From CAWDVH01 sp963805705 (GTDB lineage Bacteria > Actinomycetota > Actinomycetes > Streptosporangiales > Streptosporangiaceae): a stretch of DNA of 64,000 nt. The translations under genes and the position numbers were made by a program. Shown piece by piece: positions 49,143-57,837 of this stretch (position 1 is its first letter; each line of letters opens with the position of its first letter). The DNA is taken from positions 248,001-312,000 of the forward strand of contig CAWDVH010000005.1 of NCBI GenBank assembly GCA_963805705.1, read 5' to 3'. The notes below the pieces were generated by a model. It saw only the letters and a program-made list of their open reading frames with translations, had not been told where the DNA came from and made no database searches.

Positions 49143-52052
49143 ATGAGCATGTGGCTGGGTTTGCTCGGTCCGCTTCAGGTGCGGTATGACGGCAAGACAG
49201 TGCCAGTCGCCGCCGCCAAGCAGCGGGTCGTGCTGGCTGCGCTGCTTGCGCAGGCCAACCTGGTTGTGCCGGTAGAGGATCTGGCTGTGACAGTGTGGGA
49301 CGGCGCACCGCCGCCTGCGGCGAGGGTCACGCTGCGCAACTATGTGAAACGACTGCGGCAGGGCCTCGGCTCGGAGATCGGCGGTCGCATCCAGACCCGC
49401 GATCCCGGTTACCTGATGGAAGTCGGCGATGATGAGCTTGACCTCCTGCGGTTCATGAAGCTATGCGAGGTCGGTGGTACTGCGGTCAGGGCCGGAAGGT
49501 GGAAGCAGGGCCAGGAGGTGCTCGGTCATGGGCTTGACCTGTGGCGGGGACCGCCGCTTGCCGATGTGCCCTCTGAGATGCTGCGGAGCCGGGAGATCCC
49601 GAGGCTCGACCAGCTGCGGCTGCAGGCCTGGGAGTGGCACACGGACGCGGCCCTGAACCTGGGTCGTCATGATGATCTGGTGGGCCGCCTGCGTACGCTG
49701 GTCGACGCGCATCCGCTCCGCGAGCGCTTTCACGCGCAGCTGATGCTCTCTCTCTACCGGTGTGGCCGCCAGGCGGAAGCGCTGGCGGCCTACCACGATG
49801 CCCGCGGGAAACTTATCGATGATCTTGGCGTGGAGCCAGGGGCTGAGCTGCAGGAGCTGCAGCAGCGCATCCTGGCGGCCGACCCACTACTGTGGGCCAT
49901 ACCTTCAGCGCCTGGTGGCGCTGAAGCTGGCCCGCCGATGCTCCCCTCGCACCAGTCCGGCGGACCTGCTGTCACCCGAACCGGGGCCGGTGGCCAGGTC
50001 AGGCCCGCCGCCGGGCCGCCCCGGCCACGGCAGCTGCCCGCCTCGGTACGGCATTTCGCGGGCCGCGCCGCTGAGCTGAGGGAGCTGACCAGCCTCCTGC
50101 GTCACTCCGCTGGTCCGGCCGGGATAGTGGTGATCTCCGCGATCGGTGGCTGTGCGGGCGTGGGCAAGACCGCGCTGGCCGTGCACTGGGCGCATCAGGT
50201 AGCGAAGCGGTTCCCTGACGGCCAGCTGTATGTGAACCTGCGCGGATATGATCCGTCACTGGCGCCGATGGAGCCGTCAGAAGCGATCAGCGGCTTCCTG
50301 AGCGCGCTGGATGTGCCGCGAGCGCGGGTCCCTGTGACACTGGAGGAACAGGCCGCACTGTTTCGCACCCTGCTCGCTGGTCGGCGGATGCTCGTCGTCC
50401 TGGACAACGCGCGCGACGGCGCACAGGTGCGTCCCCTCCTGCCGGGCAGCCAGGAGAGCATGGTCGTGGTGACCAGTCGCAGCGCTCTAATCGGGCTGAT
50501 CGCCACGGAAGGCGCGAAACCGCTCGTGGTGGACCTGCTGACGGAAGCGGAGTCGGCCGAACTGCTGGCCGGTCGGCTAGGGGAGCAGCGGCTATCGGCC
50601 GAGCCGGACGCGGCGCGTGAGCTCATCTGGCTCTGCGGGCGGCTGCCGCTTGCGCTCAGCGTCGCGGCGGCTCGCGCCGCCGCGAGTCCCCAAGCCGGGC
50701 TTGCCAGCCTGGTCACCGAGCTGAGCACAGCGCGGCGCCCGCTCGACGTACTGGACGGCGATGATCCGCTCGCCAGCGTGAGGACCGTGCTGTCCTGGTC
50801 GTATGACCGCCTGAGCGAGCCAGCAGCGCGAATGTTCCGGCTGCTGGGGGTGCATCCGGGCCCGGACATCACCGAAGCCGCTGCCGCGAGCCTTGCGGAC
50901 GTGCCGCAGCCCAAGGCCCGCCGAGCGCTGGATGAGTTGTGTCAGGCGCAGTCGCTGACTGAGCATGCTCCGGGTCGCTTCGCATTCCATGACCTGCTCC
51001 GGGCTTTCGCAGCCGAGAAGGCTGGCCAGTGCGACAGCGCTGGCGCGCGCCGGACGGCAGTCCGCCGGATCCTTGATCATTACCTGCTGACCGCGCACCG
51101 TGCCGAGCGGCTGCTCTATCCAATGCGCGATTCGATCATTCTGGGGTCGTCGCGTGCCGGGAGGAGGCCGGAACGGATTGGCGGCCCAGTGCAGGCGCTG
51201 GCCTGGCTCGAGGCCGAGCGCCGGGTCCTGCTCGCGGTCGCCGGGCTGGCGGCGGAGGCCGGTTTTGATGCGTACGCCGAGAAGATCCCGTGGCTGCTCG
51301 GAGTCTTCCTGGAACGCCAGGGACACTGGCACGATTGGTTCGCTGGGCAGCAGATCGCGCTCACCGCCGCGGAGCGGGCCAAGGACGAGGCGGGAGTAGC
51401 CCGGTCACACCGTGGCATCAGCGCACATCTCATCGTGACCGGCAGTTACGAGGACGCCTACGGACACCTGGCCATCGCCCTGGAGATCGAGCAGCGGCTC
51501 GGCAATCAGCATGCCCAGGCAGCTATCCACTTGAGCTTCGGCCGGGCACTTGACCGCCAGGGCCGGTACAGTGCGGCCCTCGGTCACTCTCGGCAGGCAG
51601 TCGAGCTCTACCAGGTCGTAGGCGAGCGCAGCGGGCAGGCGGCCGCGCTCAATGCCGTTGGCTGGTGCTACACGCAGCTTGGGCAGCACCGAGAGGCCCT
51701 GGCGTCCTGCCAGGAGGCTGTCGCGTTCTATCGCGAACTTGGCGACCGGCATGGTGAGGCCGCCACCTGGGACAGCCTCGGCTACGCCCACTACCGCCTC
51801 GGCCAGCATGGCGAGGCTGCCACCTGCTACCAGCGCGCCCTTGAGTTCCTCTCCAACCTCGGCGACCGCCATCATCAGGCGGTTACCTTGGTTCATCTCG
51901 GCGACGCCCAGGCGGCACTTGGTGACCGCGGCGCGGCTAGTCACGCCTGGGATCAGGCGCTAGGCATCCTTACCGAAGTTGGACATCCCGATGCCGAACA
52001 GGTCCGCGCGAAGCTTGACCGGATCAGAGTGACGGCGCGGCATTCGGACTAG
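49143..52052 (+). CDS. AfsR-type SARP regulator (wHTH-BTAD-NB-ARC-TPR)
   Basis: 969 residues. OmpR-like winged helix (LGLLGPLQVRYDGKTVPVAAAKQRVVLAALL), BTAD domain to about 250 (LNLGRHDDLVGRLRTLVDAHPLRERFHAQLMLSLYRCGRQAEAL), NB-ARC ATPase with P-loop GCAGVGKTALA and VLDNARD, and about six TPR repeats from 740 (QAAALNAVGWCYTQLGQHREALASC and repeats). AfsR-like proteins activate secondary-metabolite or exoenzyme genes. There is no biosynthetic cluster in view; the divergent lectin gene is the nearest candidate target. An ATG two codons later (49149) has better GGAG spacing. Confidence 0.93.
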   Translation: MSMWLGLLGPLQVRYDGKTVPVAAAKQRVVLAALLAQANLVVPVEDLAVTVWDGAPPPAARVTLRNYVKRLRQGLGSEIGGRIQTRDPGYLMEVGDDELDLLRFMKLCEVGGTAVRAGRWKQGQEVLGHGLDLWRGPPLADVPSEMLRSREIPRLDQLRLQAWEWHTDAALNLGRHDDLVGRLRTLVDAHPLRERFHAQLMLSLYRCGRQAEALAAYHDARGKLIDDLGVEPGAELQELQQRILAADPLLWAIPSAPGGAEAGPPMLPSHQSGGPAVTRTGAGGQVRPAAGPPRPRQLPASVRHFAGRAAELRELTSLLRHSAGPAGIVVISAIGGCAGVGKTALAVHWAHQVAKRFPDGQLYVNLRGYDPSLAPMEPSEAISGFLSALDVPRARVPVTLEEQAALFRTLLAGRRMLVVLDNARDGAQVRPLLPGSQESMVVVTSRSALIGLIATEGAKPLVVDLLTEAESAELLAGRLGEQRLSAEPDAARELIWLCGRLPLALSVAAARAAASPQAGLASLVTELSTARRPLDVLDGDDPLASVRTVLSWSYDRLSEPAARMFRLLGVHPGPDITEAAAASLADVPQPKARRALDELCQAQSLTEHAPGRFAFHDLLRAFAAEKAGQCDSAGARRTAVRRILDHYLLTAHRAERLLYPMRDSIILGSSRAGRRPERIGGPVQALAWLEAERRVLLAVAGLAAEAGFDAYAEKIPWLLGVFLERQGHWHDWFAGQQIALTAAERAKDEAGVARSHRGISAHLIVTGSYEDAYGHLAIALEIEQRLGNQHAQAAIHLSFGRALDRQGRYSAALGHSRQAVELYQVVGERSGQAAALNAVGWCYTQLGQHREALASCQEAVAFYRELGDRHGEAATWDSLGYAHYRLGQHGEAATCYQRALEFLSNLGDRHHQAVTLVHLGDAQAALGDRGAASHAWDQALGILTEVGHPDAEQVRAKLDRIRVTARHSD

Positions 52053-52214
52053 TGCCAGTAGTCGTAGCGGTTGCCCGCGAGCGCAATGCGCAGCCGCACC
52101 GATCTCACGGTGGTCGACTAGGCCAGCAGCAAATGTGTGGGCGAGGTAGTGCTCAACGAGTGGGATGCTGGCCACCGCAGCTGCAACTTCAATACCCTGG
52201 TCGGCGCGTCTGCC

Positions 52215-52700
52215 CGCGACCGCGGGAACCGCGGGTCGGCGGGTGTCAGGCCGGTGTCCTCAAGCGCGTCCATTAGCTCGTCGAGGGGCTTGCTGTCGTC
52301 GATCCAGCCGAGGAACTGCCAGATCGCCCGGAAGTCCTCGATGTCGTTGATCAGCGGGGTGCCGGTCAGCGCCATCAGCAGGGGCTGGTCCGTACGGGAC
52401 CGGATGCGGTCGGAGAGCGCGAGGACGTGCTGCGAGCGCTGCGAGGTCTTGTTCTTGATGAAGTGGGCCTCGTCCACGACCATGCCGCGGAAGCCGAAGT
52501 CGCTGAGCCAGCCGATGTGACGGTCGAGAACCTCGTAGTTGAGCACGACGATATCGGCGAAGCCGTCGACAGCCTCGCCGACGCCCTGCACCACGGTGGC
52601 CGGGCGGTGGGAAGTCCAGCGGGCCGCCTCACGGGCCCAGTTGGTCTTGACGACGTTCGGCACGACGACCAGCAGCGGGTAGGCGTTCGCTGCGCCACCA
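52215..52700 (-). pseudogene. internal fragment of a SNF2-type helicase
   Basis: Conserved text LVVVPNVVKTNWAREAARW, IVVLNYEVLDRH, the DEAH box VVDEAHFIKN, LLMALTGTPLINDIEDFRAIWQFLGW and ADPRFPRSRAD covers motifs Ia-III only. The Walker A end and the whole second RecA domain are absent. The left end joins unrelated DNA near 52215, the right end the truncated hydrolase at about 52700, so both joints are deletion or recombination scars. Confidence 0.8.
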
Positions 52701-54313
52701 GGCTCGCCGCGGGCCGCGCGGACGCCGACGGATACTCCTACTTCCAGCAAGAGGCTGACGACCATCCCGGTCAGGCGCTGCCACTGGCGCTCGCCGGATT
52801 CTTCCGGGGCCGCCTGGGCGGTGACACCGGCGCCGCGCTGGCCAAGCTGGACCAGGCCGCTGAGGCGGAACTCGGCCTGCCCCATTTCTTCCGCGGCCTG
52901 GCCCTGGCCGCCCTCCCGCCCGACCCGCAGCGGGCCAAGCAGGCGGTGGCTGACCTAGAATTCGTCCTGGCCGTCCGCGACCAGTTCCCGCTGGCGCTGC
53001 TGCGCGCCGCCCACCACGCCCTCGCCGCCGCCTACGCCGCCCTCGGCCAGGACGACCTCGCGGCCGAGGCGATCCGCAAGTCAGGTCTCGGCTCCCTGCC
53101 GCCGGTACCTAGCTGCAGTTCGGCAGTTACTGGGCCAACGCCCAGGACGGCTTCCGTTTCACCTCGCCCAGGAGCTGGCGGCCCGAACCCGACGTGCACG
53201 TGGCCCAGGGCTTCGACTTCTGCGACTTCGCCTTCATCACCACCAGCGACGGCACCGTCGCCATCGACGCAGGAACCACCCCGGAGCGGGTGAAGGCCGC
53301 GCTCGGCGAGCTGGGCCGCCCGGCCGGGGACGTGATCAGCCACCTGATCCTCACCCACGCGCACTTCGACCACGTCGGCGGCACCGGCGCGCTGCGCGGG
53401 CCCGGCACCCGGGTGATCACACAGGCCGGATTCCCGGCCGAGGTGCAGCGCCAGCACCGCAACACGGTGCCGTTCGGCTATTTCACCGGCAACGGCGGGT
53501 AGCACAGCGCGCGACATCGTGCCCGACCGGCTCATCACCGAGCCGACATCGCTGACGATCGGCGGCACCGAGCTGGTGCTGTACCCCGTCTCCGGCGGCG
53601 AGACCGGCGACGCCCTGATGATCTACCTGCCCGCCAGCGGCCTGCTGTTCACCGGCGATGTAATGATGCCCTACCTCGGCGCCCCGTTCTTCGCCGAAGG
53701 CTCCCCCGAGGGCCTGCTCGAAACGATCGCCTTCATCCGCGAGCTGCGGCCAAGGACCCTGATTCACGGCCACACCACGCTCACCGAGACTTTCACCACC
53801 GAGGCGCTGCCCGGACTGCACGCCGCGCTCTCCGGGCTGCGCGGCCAGGTACTGGACGGCATCCGGCATGGCCTGAGCCTGGCCGCCATCCTGGACGGCA
53901 GCCACCTGCCCGAATTGCTGCGCGACCATCCGCAGGCAGTCCTGCCCTACCTGGTGATCCGCGAGAACTTCACCGCACGGCTCTACCACCAGCACACCGG
54001 CTACTGGCAGCCTGACGGGCACGGGCTGGCGCCCAAGACCGCACAGCAGCGGGCCGCCGCCCTCGACCTGCTCGCGGCCGGCCGCCAGGACGCGTTCGCC
54101 GCCGCGGCCCGCACCCTGATCAGCCAGGGCGATCATGCGCTCGCCCTGCAGATCATCGAGCCGGGGCTGCTGCGCCACCCCGGCAGCACCGAGCTGGCCG
54201 CGCTGCGCCGCGCCGCGCTGCACCATCTCATGGAGCAGACTCAGCAGCTCGACCCGTTCCGGTTCCTCATCTACGCCGAGCTCGCCGGAGCCCAGATCGG
54301 GCCGATCCAGTAG
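52700..54313 (+). pseudogene. metallo-beta-lactamase-fold hydrolase with alkylsulfatase-type domain, broken
   Basis: Three frames make one protein: a TPR-like helical N-part (QALPLALAGFFRGRLGG, LPHFFRGLALAALPPDP, to about 53105), the MBL core (HLILTHAHFDHVGGTGAL, to 53500), then GLLFTGDVMMPYL, PRTLIHGHTTLTETF and the C-terminal domain to 54313. The second shift is explained by one extra G in GGCGGGTAG. The first has an in-frame TAG near 53110. The 5' end is cut by the helicase fragment. Domain order differs from the intact hydrolase at 10.2 kb, which lacks the N-terminal TPR-like part. Confidence 0.75.
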
Positions 54314-54377
54314 CGCCGTGCCCGGCCGTGCCCGGGCCGGGCGAACGCGATCGAAGGCCGGGGCGTCCCGTGGCCGG

Positions 54378-54854
54378 TCAAGGCCGCGCTCCGTCCGGGG
54401 CAGCCCCGCTTCCCGGCCTCGGCTCGCTGTGGGTATTGGCCGTGCTGACCTCGCCGTGGCACTGCGGGCAAGTCAGCACGGGCCGGACGACATTCCCGCA
54501 CGCGTCGTGGACGAACACGACCGGCGGCCCGCCCGGCGAGGGCGCCCATGTGTCGCCCCAGCCGACCATCGCCGCGATGACGGGGAACAGCGCCAGGCCC
54601 TTGTCCGTCAGGTGGTACTCATACCGGGGCGGGTGCTCGCTGTAGGCGTGACGCTGCAGGATGCCCTGGTCGGTCAGCTTGCGCAGCCGGGCAGTGAGGA
54701 CACTGCGGGCCAGGCCCAGGCTGGCCTGGAAGTCATCGAATCGGGTGGTGCCGCGCAGGGCGTCCCGCACGATCAGGAGCGTCCACCATTCGCCCACGAC
54801 GTCGAGTGTCCTGGCGATCGAGCAGTTCCAGTCGGCGAGGCTCGTGAATTGCAT
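54378..54854 (-). CDS. HxlR-family winged-helix regulator
   Basis: 158 residues. SIARTLDVVGEWWTLLIVRDALRGTTRFDDFQASLGLARSVLTARLRKLTDQGIL is the diagnostic HxlR winged helix. A C-terminal zinc-ribbon-like pair (LTCPQCHGEV) follows with further Cys in HDACGN, an extension seen in some members. HxlR proteins sense thiol-reactive or aldehyde stress or ligands. A 21-bp palindrome lies 19-39 bp upstream of its start, consistent with autoregulation. Confidence 0.9.
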   Translation of the reverse strand: MQFTSLADWNCSIARTLDVVGEWWTLLIVRDALRGTTRFDDFQASLGLARSVLTARLRKLTDQGILQRHAYSEHPPRYEYHLTDKGLALFPVIAAMVGWGDTWAPSPGGPPVVFVHDACGNVVRPVLTCPQCHGEVSTANTHSEPRPGSGAAPDGARP

Positions 54855-54872
54855 GGCGGCAGCGTACCATTG

Positions 54873-54893
54873 TAAGTCGCTTGACGAGACTTA
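54873..54893. promoter_or_regulatory. HxlR autoregulatory palindrome (TAAGTC-N9-GACTTA)
   Basis: Perfect 6-bp arms separated by 9 bp, directly upstream of the HxlR gene. Thirteen bases are shared with site A at 43000-43012. Confidence 0.7.
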
Positions 54894-55013
54894 GCAGCCG
54901 TGGATCGCTGCCGCGGGCGGCATCATCGGCTCTTCGCCCTGCGCGCCGGCTCGGCAATGCGGCGGCGCGCGGCCGCATGACGGTTACGCTGGGCGGATGA
55001 TCCGGGTGATGAG

Positions 55014-55592
55014 ATGCGACTACTGCTGATCGGTGCGCCCGGTGCGGGCAAGGGCACGCAAGCCGGGCTGCTCGCCGCGCGGTACGGGATCACGCACATT
55101 TCCAGCGGCGATCTGCTCCGCGAGCATGTACGGGACCAGACCTCACTCGGCCAGCGGGTGCAGTCCTACGTGGACAAGGGCGACCTGGTTCCTGATGGCC
55201 TGATGATGGACATGCTGCGCAAGCCGGTGGTGGCCGCGGCCAGGTCCGGCGGCTATGTCCTGGACGGGTTCCCGCGGACCGTCGAGCAGGCGGAGGCATC
55301 CTACGCCGTGGTCAGGGAGCTCGGGGTGGAGGTGCAGGCCGCGGTGCACCTCGACGTCCCGCGGGAGGAGCTCGTGCGCCGCCTGCTGGCCCGCGGCCGG
55401 GGCTCCGATGACACCGAGGCGGTGATCGAGCACCGGCTGCAGGTGTACCTGGAGATGACGGTTCCGCTGCTGGAGTACTACGCGGGCCGGGAATGGATGT
55501 TCATCGTCGACGGCACCCTGCCCGCCGATGAGGTGCACGAGGACATCGTGCGCCGCATCCAGAAGCTGTCAGCCTTCTCCCCGTCGGCCTGA
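55014..55592 (+). CDS. adk: adenylate kinase (short-LID type)
   Basis: 192 residues. P-loop GAPGAGKGTQ, AMP-binding ISSGDLLR and DGFPRTVEQA, and a short LID (RGRGSDDTEAVIEHRLQVY) with no zinc finger, as in other actinobacterial enzymes. It catalyses ATP + AMP to 2 ADP in the cytoplasm. It is not in the ribosomal-protein/secY context normal for adk, so it may be a second copy. Ribosome site is weak. Its 3' end overlaps the convergent dehydrogenase by 24 bp. Confidence 0.9.
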   Translation: MRLLLIGAPGAGKGTQAGLLAARYGITHISSGDLLREHVRDQTSLGQRVQSYVDKGDLVPDGLMMDMLRKPVVAAARSGGYVLDGFPRTVEQAEASYAVVRELGVEVQAAVHLDVPREELVRRLLARGRGSDDTEAVIEHRLQVYLEMTVPLLEYYAGREWMFIVDGTLPADEVHEDIVRRIQKLSAFSPSA

Positions 55593-56591
55593 GTGCTCCT
55601 CTTGCGCGATGTAATCGGCGCGGCGGACCACGCCCGTGACGCCTTCGCCCCGCAGGTAGCGGCGCACGTTCTCGGCGGCCAGGCGGGCGGCGGACGGCAT
55701 GGTGCCCGGCACTATGCTGGAATTGTGCGGGGAACCGATCACATTGGGCAGTTCAAAGAACGGGTAATCGGTCCGGAATGAGCCGTCGCCGGCCGGCTCT
55801 TCCCACCAGGTGTCTATTCCGGCGCCGAATTGCGGGTGCGTGCGCAGGTGCTCATACAGCGCGCCCTGATCGATAATCGCTCCTCTGGCGACATTCACCA
55901 AAATGGCGGTCGGCTTCATCAGGGCGAGCTCACGCGCGCCGATCAGCCCGCGCGTGGCCAGGGTCAGCGGCAGCGAGATGACCAGCACGTCCGCGAGCGC
56001 GAGCACCTGGTCCAGGTCGGCCAGGGTGCCCGCGAACTCGGCGGACTCGCTGGTCCGCCCGGTGCGGTTCACGGCGTAGATGCGGGCGCCGAACGCCGTC
56101 ATCAGCCGGGCGGTGGCGATGCCTATCCCGCCGAAGCCGAGGATGACGCAGATCGCGCCGTCCAGGACCAGCGACGGGGCCCATTTGTCGAACCGGCCGG
56201 CGGCGAGGGCCGCATGCCGCTGCGGCAGGCGCTTGGCCAGGCTGAGCGTCATCGCCAGCACGTGCTCCGACATCGCCCCGGCGTAGGCGCCGGCGTTGCT
56301 GGCCAGCATCAGCGGCTCCGGCAGCGCCGAGAAGTCAAGCGCGTCGACACCGGCCGAGAGCATCTGGACGAAACGCAGCCGCGGGGCCTGCTGCAGGGCG
56401 CCGGGCGGAATCTCCCTGGGCAGGTTCCAGGCGAGGACTGCCTCGGCCCGCCGCAGGGTCTGCGTGCGCTGTGCGTCGTCCAGCTCATAGGTGCTGGCGA
56501 TCGTGGCATCACCGGCCAGGACTTCGGAGTTGATCCGGTCGTATTCCTCATCTGCCGGGTAGCTCACGGCTACCAGCCGCTCCTGGGTCAT
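55569..56591 (-). CDS. D-isomer-specific 2-hydroxyacid dehydrogenase
   Basis: 340 residues. The NAD-binding domain has LGFGGIGIATARLMTAFGARIYAVNRT, and the catalytic region includes NVARGAIIDQGALYEHL (Arg), DTWWEEP (Glu) and SPHNSS (His, followed by Asn). Substrates are 2-ketoacids/2-hydroxyacids, possibly glyoxylate or hydroxypyruvate given the C1/glycine context. ATG at 56591 has GAAAGGCGGGG upstream; longer frames are antisense to the next gene. Confidence 0.9.
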   Translation of the reverse strand: MTQERLVAVSYPADEEYDRINSEVLAGDATIASTYELDDAQRTQTLRRAEAVLAWNLPREIPPGALQQAPRLRFVQMLSAGVDALDFSALPEPLMLASNAGAYAGAMSEHVLAMTLSLAKRLPQRHAALAAGRFDKWAPSLVLDGAICVILGFGGIGIATARLMTAFGARIYAVNRTGRTSESAEFAGTLADLDQVLALADVLVISLPLTLATRGLIGARELALMKPTAILVNVARGAIIDQGALYEHLRTHPQFGAGIDTWWEEPAGDGSFRTDYPFFELPNVIGSPHNSSIVPGTMPSAARLAAENVRRYLRGEGVTGVVRRADYIAQEEHSGRRGEG

Positions 56592-56750
56592 GGCCCCGCC
56601 TTTCCCGTCGCGTAACGTTACGCCGGGGCCCGAGCCTGCACCGGAGCCCGAGCCGGAGTAGCATCCGGCGAAGCGAGCCCGCTGCCCCGCCTGGCCGCCC
56701 GCGACCTGCGGGCTGCCTGCGCCAGCGGCGAGACGAGCCTGGAGGACCGC

Positions 56751-57773
56751 GTGCCTGATCTGCTCGAGATGCTGAGGCATCGCCCTGTCGTGTGCGCTGA
56801 AGGCTACCTCTTCGAGTGTGAGCGGCGCGGTTACCTTCAGGCCGGGGCGTTCGTCCCCGAGGTCGTGCTGGAGCATCCGGAGGTAGTCGAGTCGCTGCAC
56901 CGGGAGTTCGTGCACGCAGGCTCCGACGTGGTGGAGGCGTTCACGTACTACGGTCACCGCGAGAAGCTGCGGGTGATCGGCAAGGAGGACATCCTCGAGC
57001 CGCTCAACCGGCAGGCGCTCTCCGTCGCGGCCCGGGTGGCGAGGGAAACGGGCACGCTGCTGGCCGGGAACCTGTGCAACACCAATGTCTACGAGCCGCA
57101 GGCCGCGGCCGAGCGAACTGTCCGCTCGGCGTTCGAGGAGCAGGTCGGCTGGGCGGCCGAGGCCGGCGTCGACTTCGTCATCGCCGAGACCTTCAGCTGG
57201 GCCGGTGAGGCGCTGCTGGCCCTGGAGGCCATCCGCGCGGCCGGGCTTCCCGCGGTCGTGACCTTCGCCGTGCACCGGGAAGGCACCATGCGCGACGGGA
57301 TGAGCCCGCAAGAGGCATGCGCCCGCGCCGAGCAGGCCGGAGCGGACGTGGTCGGCCTCAACTGCATTCGCGGCCCGCTGACCATGCTGCCCCTGCTGGC
57401 CCCCATTCGCGAGGCCGTATCGTGCCCGGTCGCCGCCCTTCCCGTGCCCTACCGGACCACCGACGAGCAGCCCTCGATGCAGGCCCTGCGCGACCCGGTG
57501 CGCGGCGGGGCTCAGGCCTTTCCCACCGCGCTGGAGCCTTTCACCTGTACCCGCCATGAGCTCGCCGACTTCACCACCGCCGCCCTCGGCCTGGGTGTTC
57601 AGTACCTCGGCATCTGCTGCGGCGCCGGCCCTCAGCACGTGCGGGCCATGGCCGAGGCGGCGGGCCAGACGCCGCCCGCGTCCCGGTACTCACCGGACAT
57701 GTCCAAGCACTCGTTCCTCGGCTCGGTGCCCGGCATCACCCAGAGCTACCGGGAGTACGCGGCCAACCTGTAA
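56751..57773 (+). CDS. homocysteine/betaine S-methyltransferase-like protein
   Basis: 340 residues from GTG with GGAGG 6 nt upstream. The zinc cysteines of the pfam homocysteine S-methyltransferase family are visible in VVGLNC and GICCGAG; EAFTYYGHREKL and VIAETFSWAGEALLAL are the family barrel strands. In the mammalian relative BHMT, betaine donates a methyl to homocysteine, giving dimethylglycine. Placed before DAO and sarcosine-oxidase genes, a methylated-amine donor is likely. Confidence 0.88.
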   Translation: MPDLLEMLRHRPVVCAEGYLFECERRGYLQAGAFVPEVVLEHPEVVESLHREFVHAGSDVVEAFTYYGHREKLRVIGKEDILEPLNRQALSVAARVARETGTLLAGNLCNTNVYEPQAAAERTVRSAFEEQVGWAAEAGVDFVIAETFSWAGEALLALEAIRAAGLPAVVTFAVHREGTMRDGMSPQEACARAEQAGADVVGLNCIRGPLTMLPLLAPIREAVSCPVAALPVPYRTTDEQPSMQALRDPVRGGAQAFPTALEPFTCTRHELADFTTAALGLGVQYLGICCGAGPQHVRAMAEAAGQTPPASRYSPDMSKHSFLGSVPGITQSYREYAANL

Positions 57774-57837
57774 CCCACGCCAGCCGCTCGCTGACCAGGG
57801 CGGCTGGCCGCATCATCGATAGGACAGGGGATGAGCC

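Noticed and set aside
55569..57638. A 689-residue open frame on the minus strand
   Set aside because: Only the part from 56591 downward is protein-like; the rest is antisense to the homocysteine methyltransferase gene and rich in Arg/Gly/Gln.
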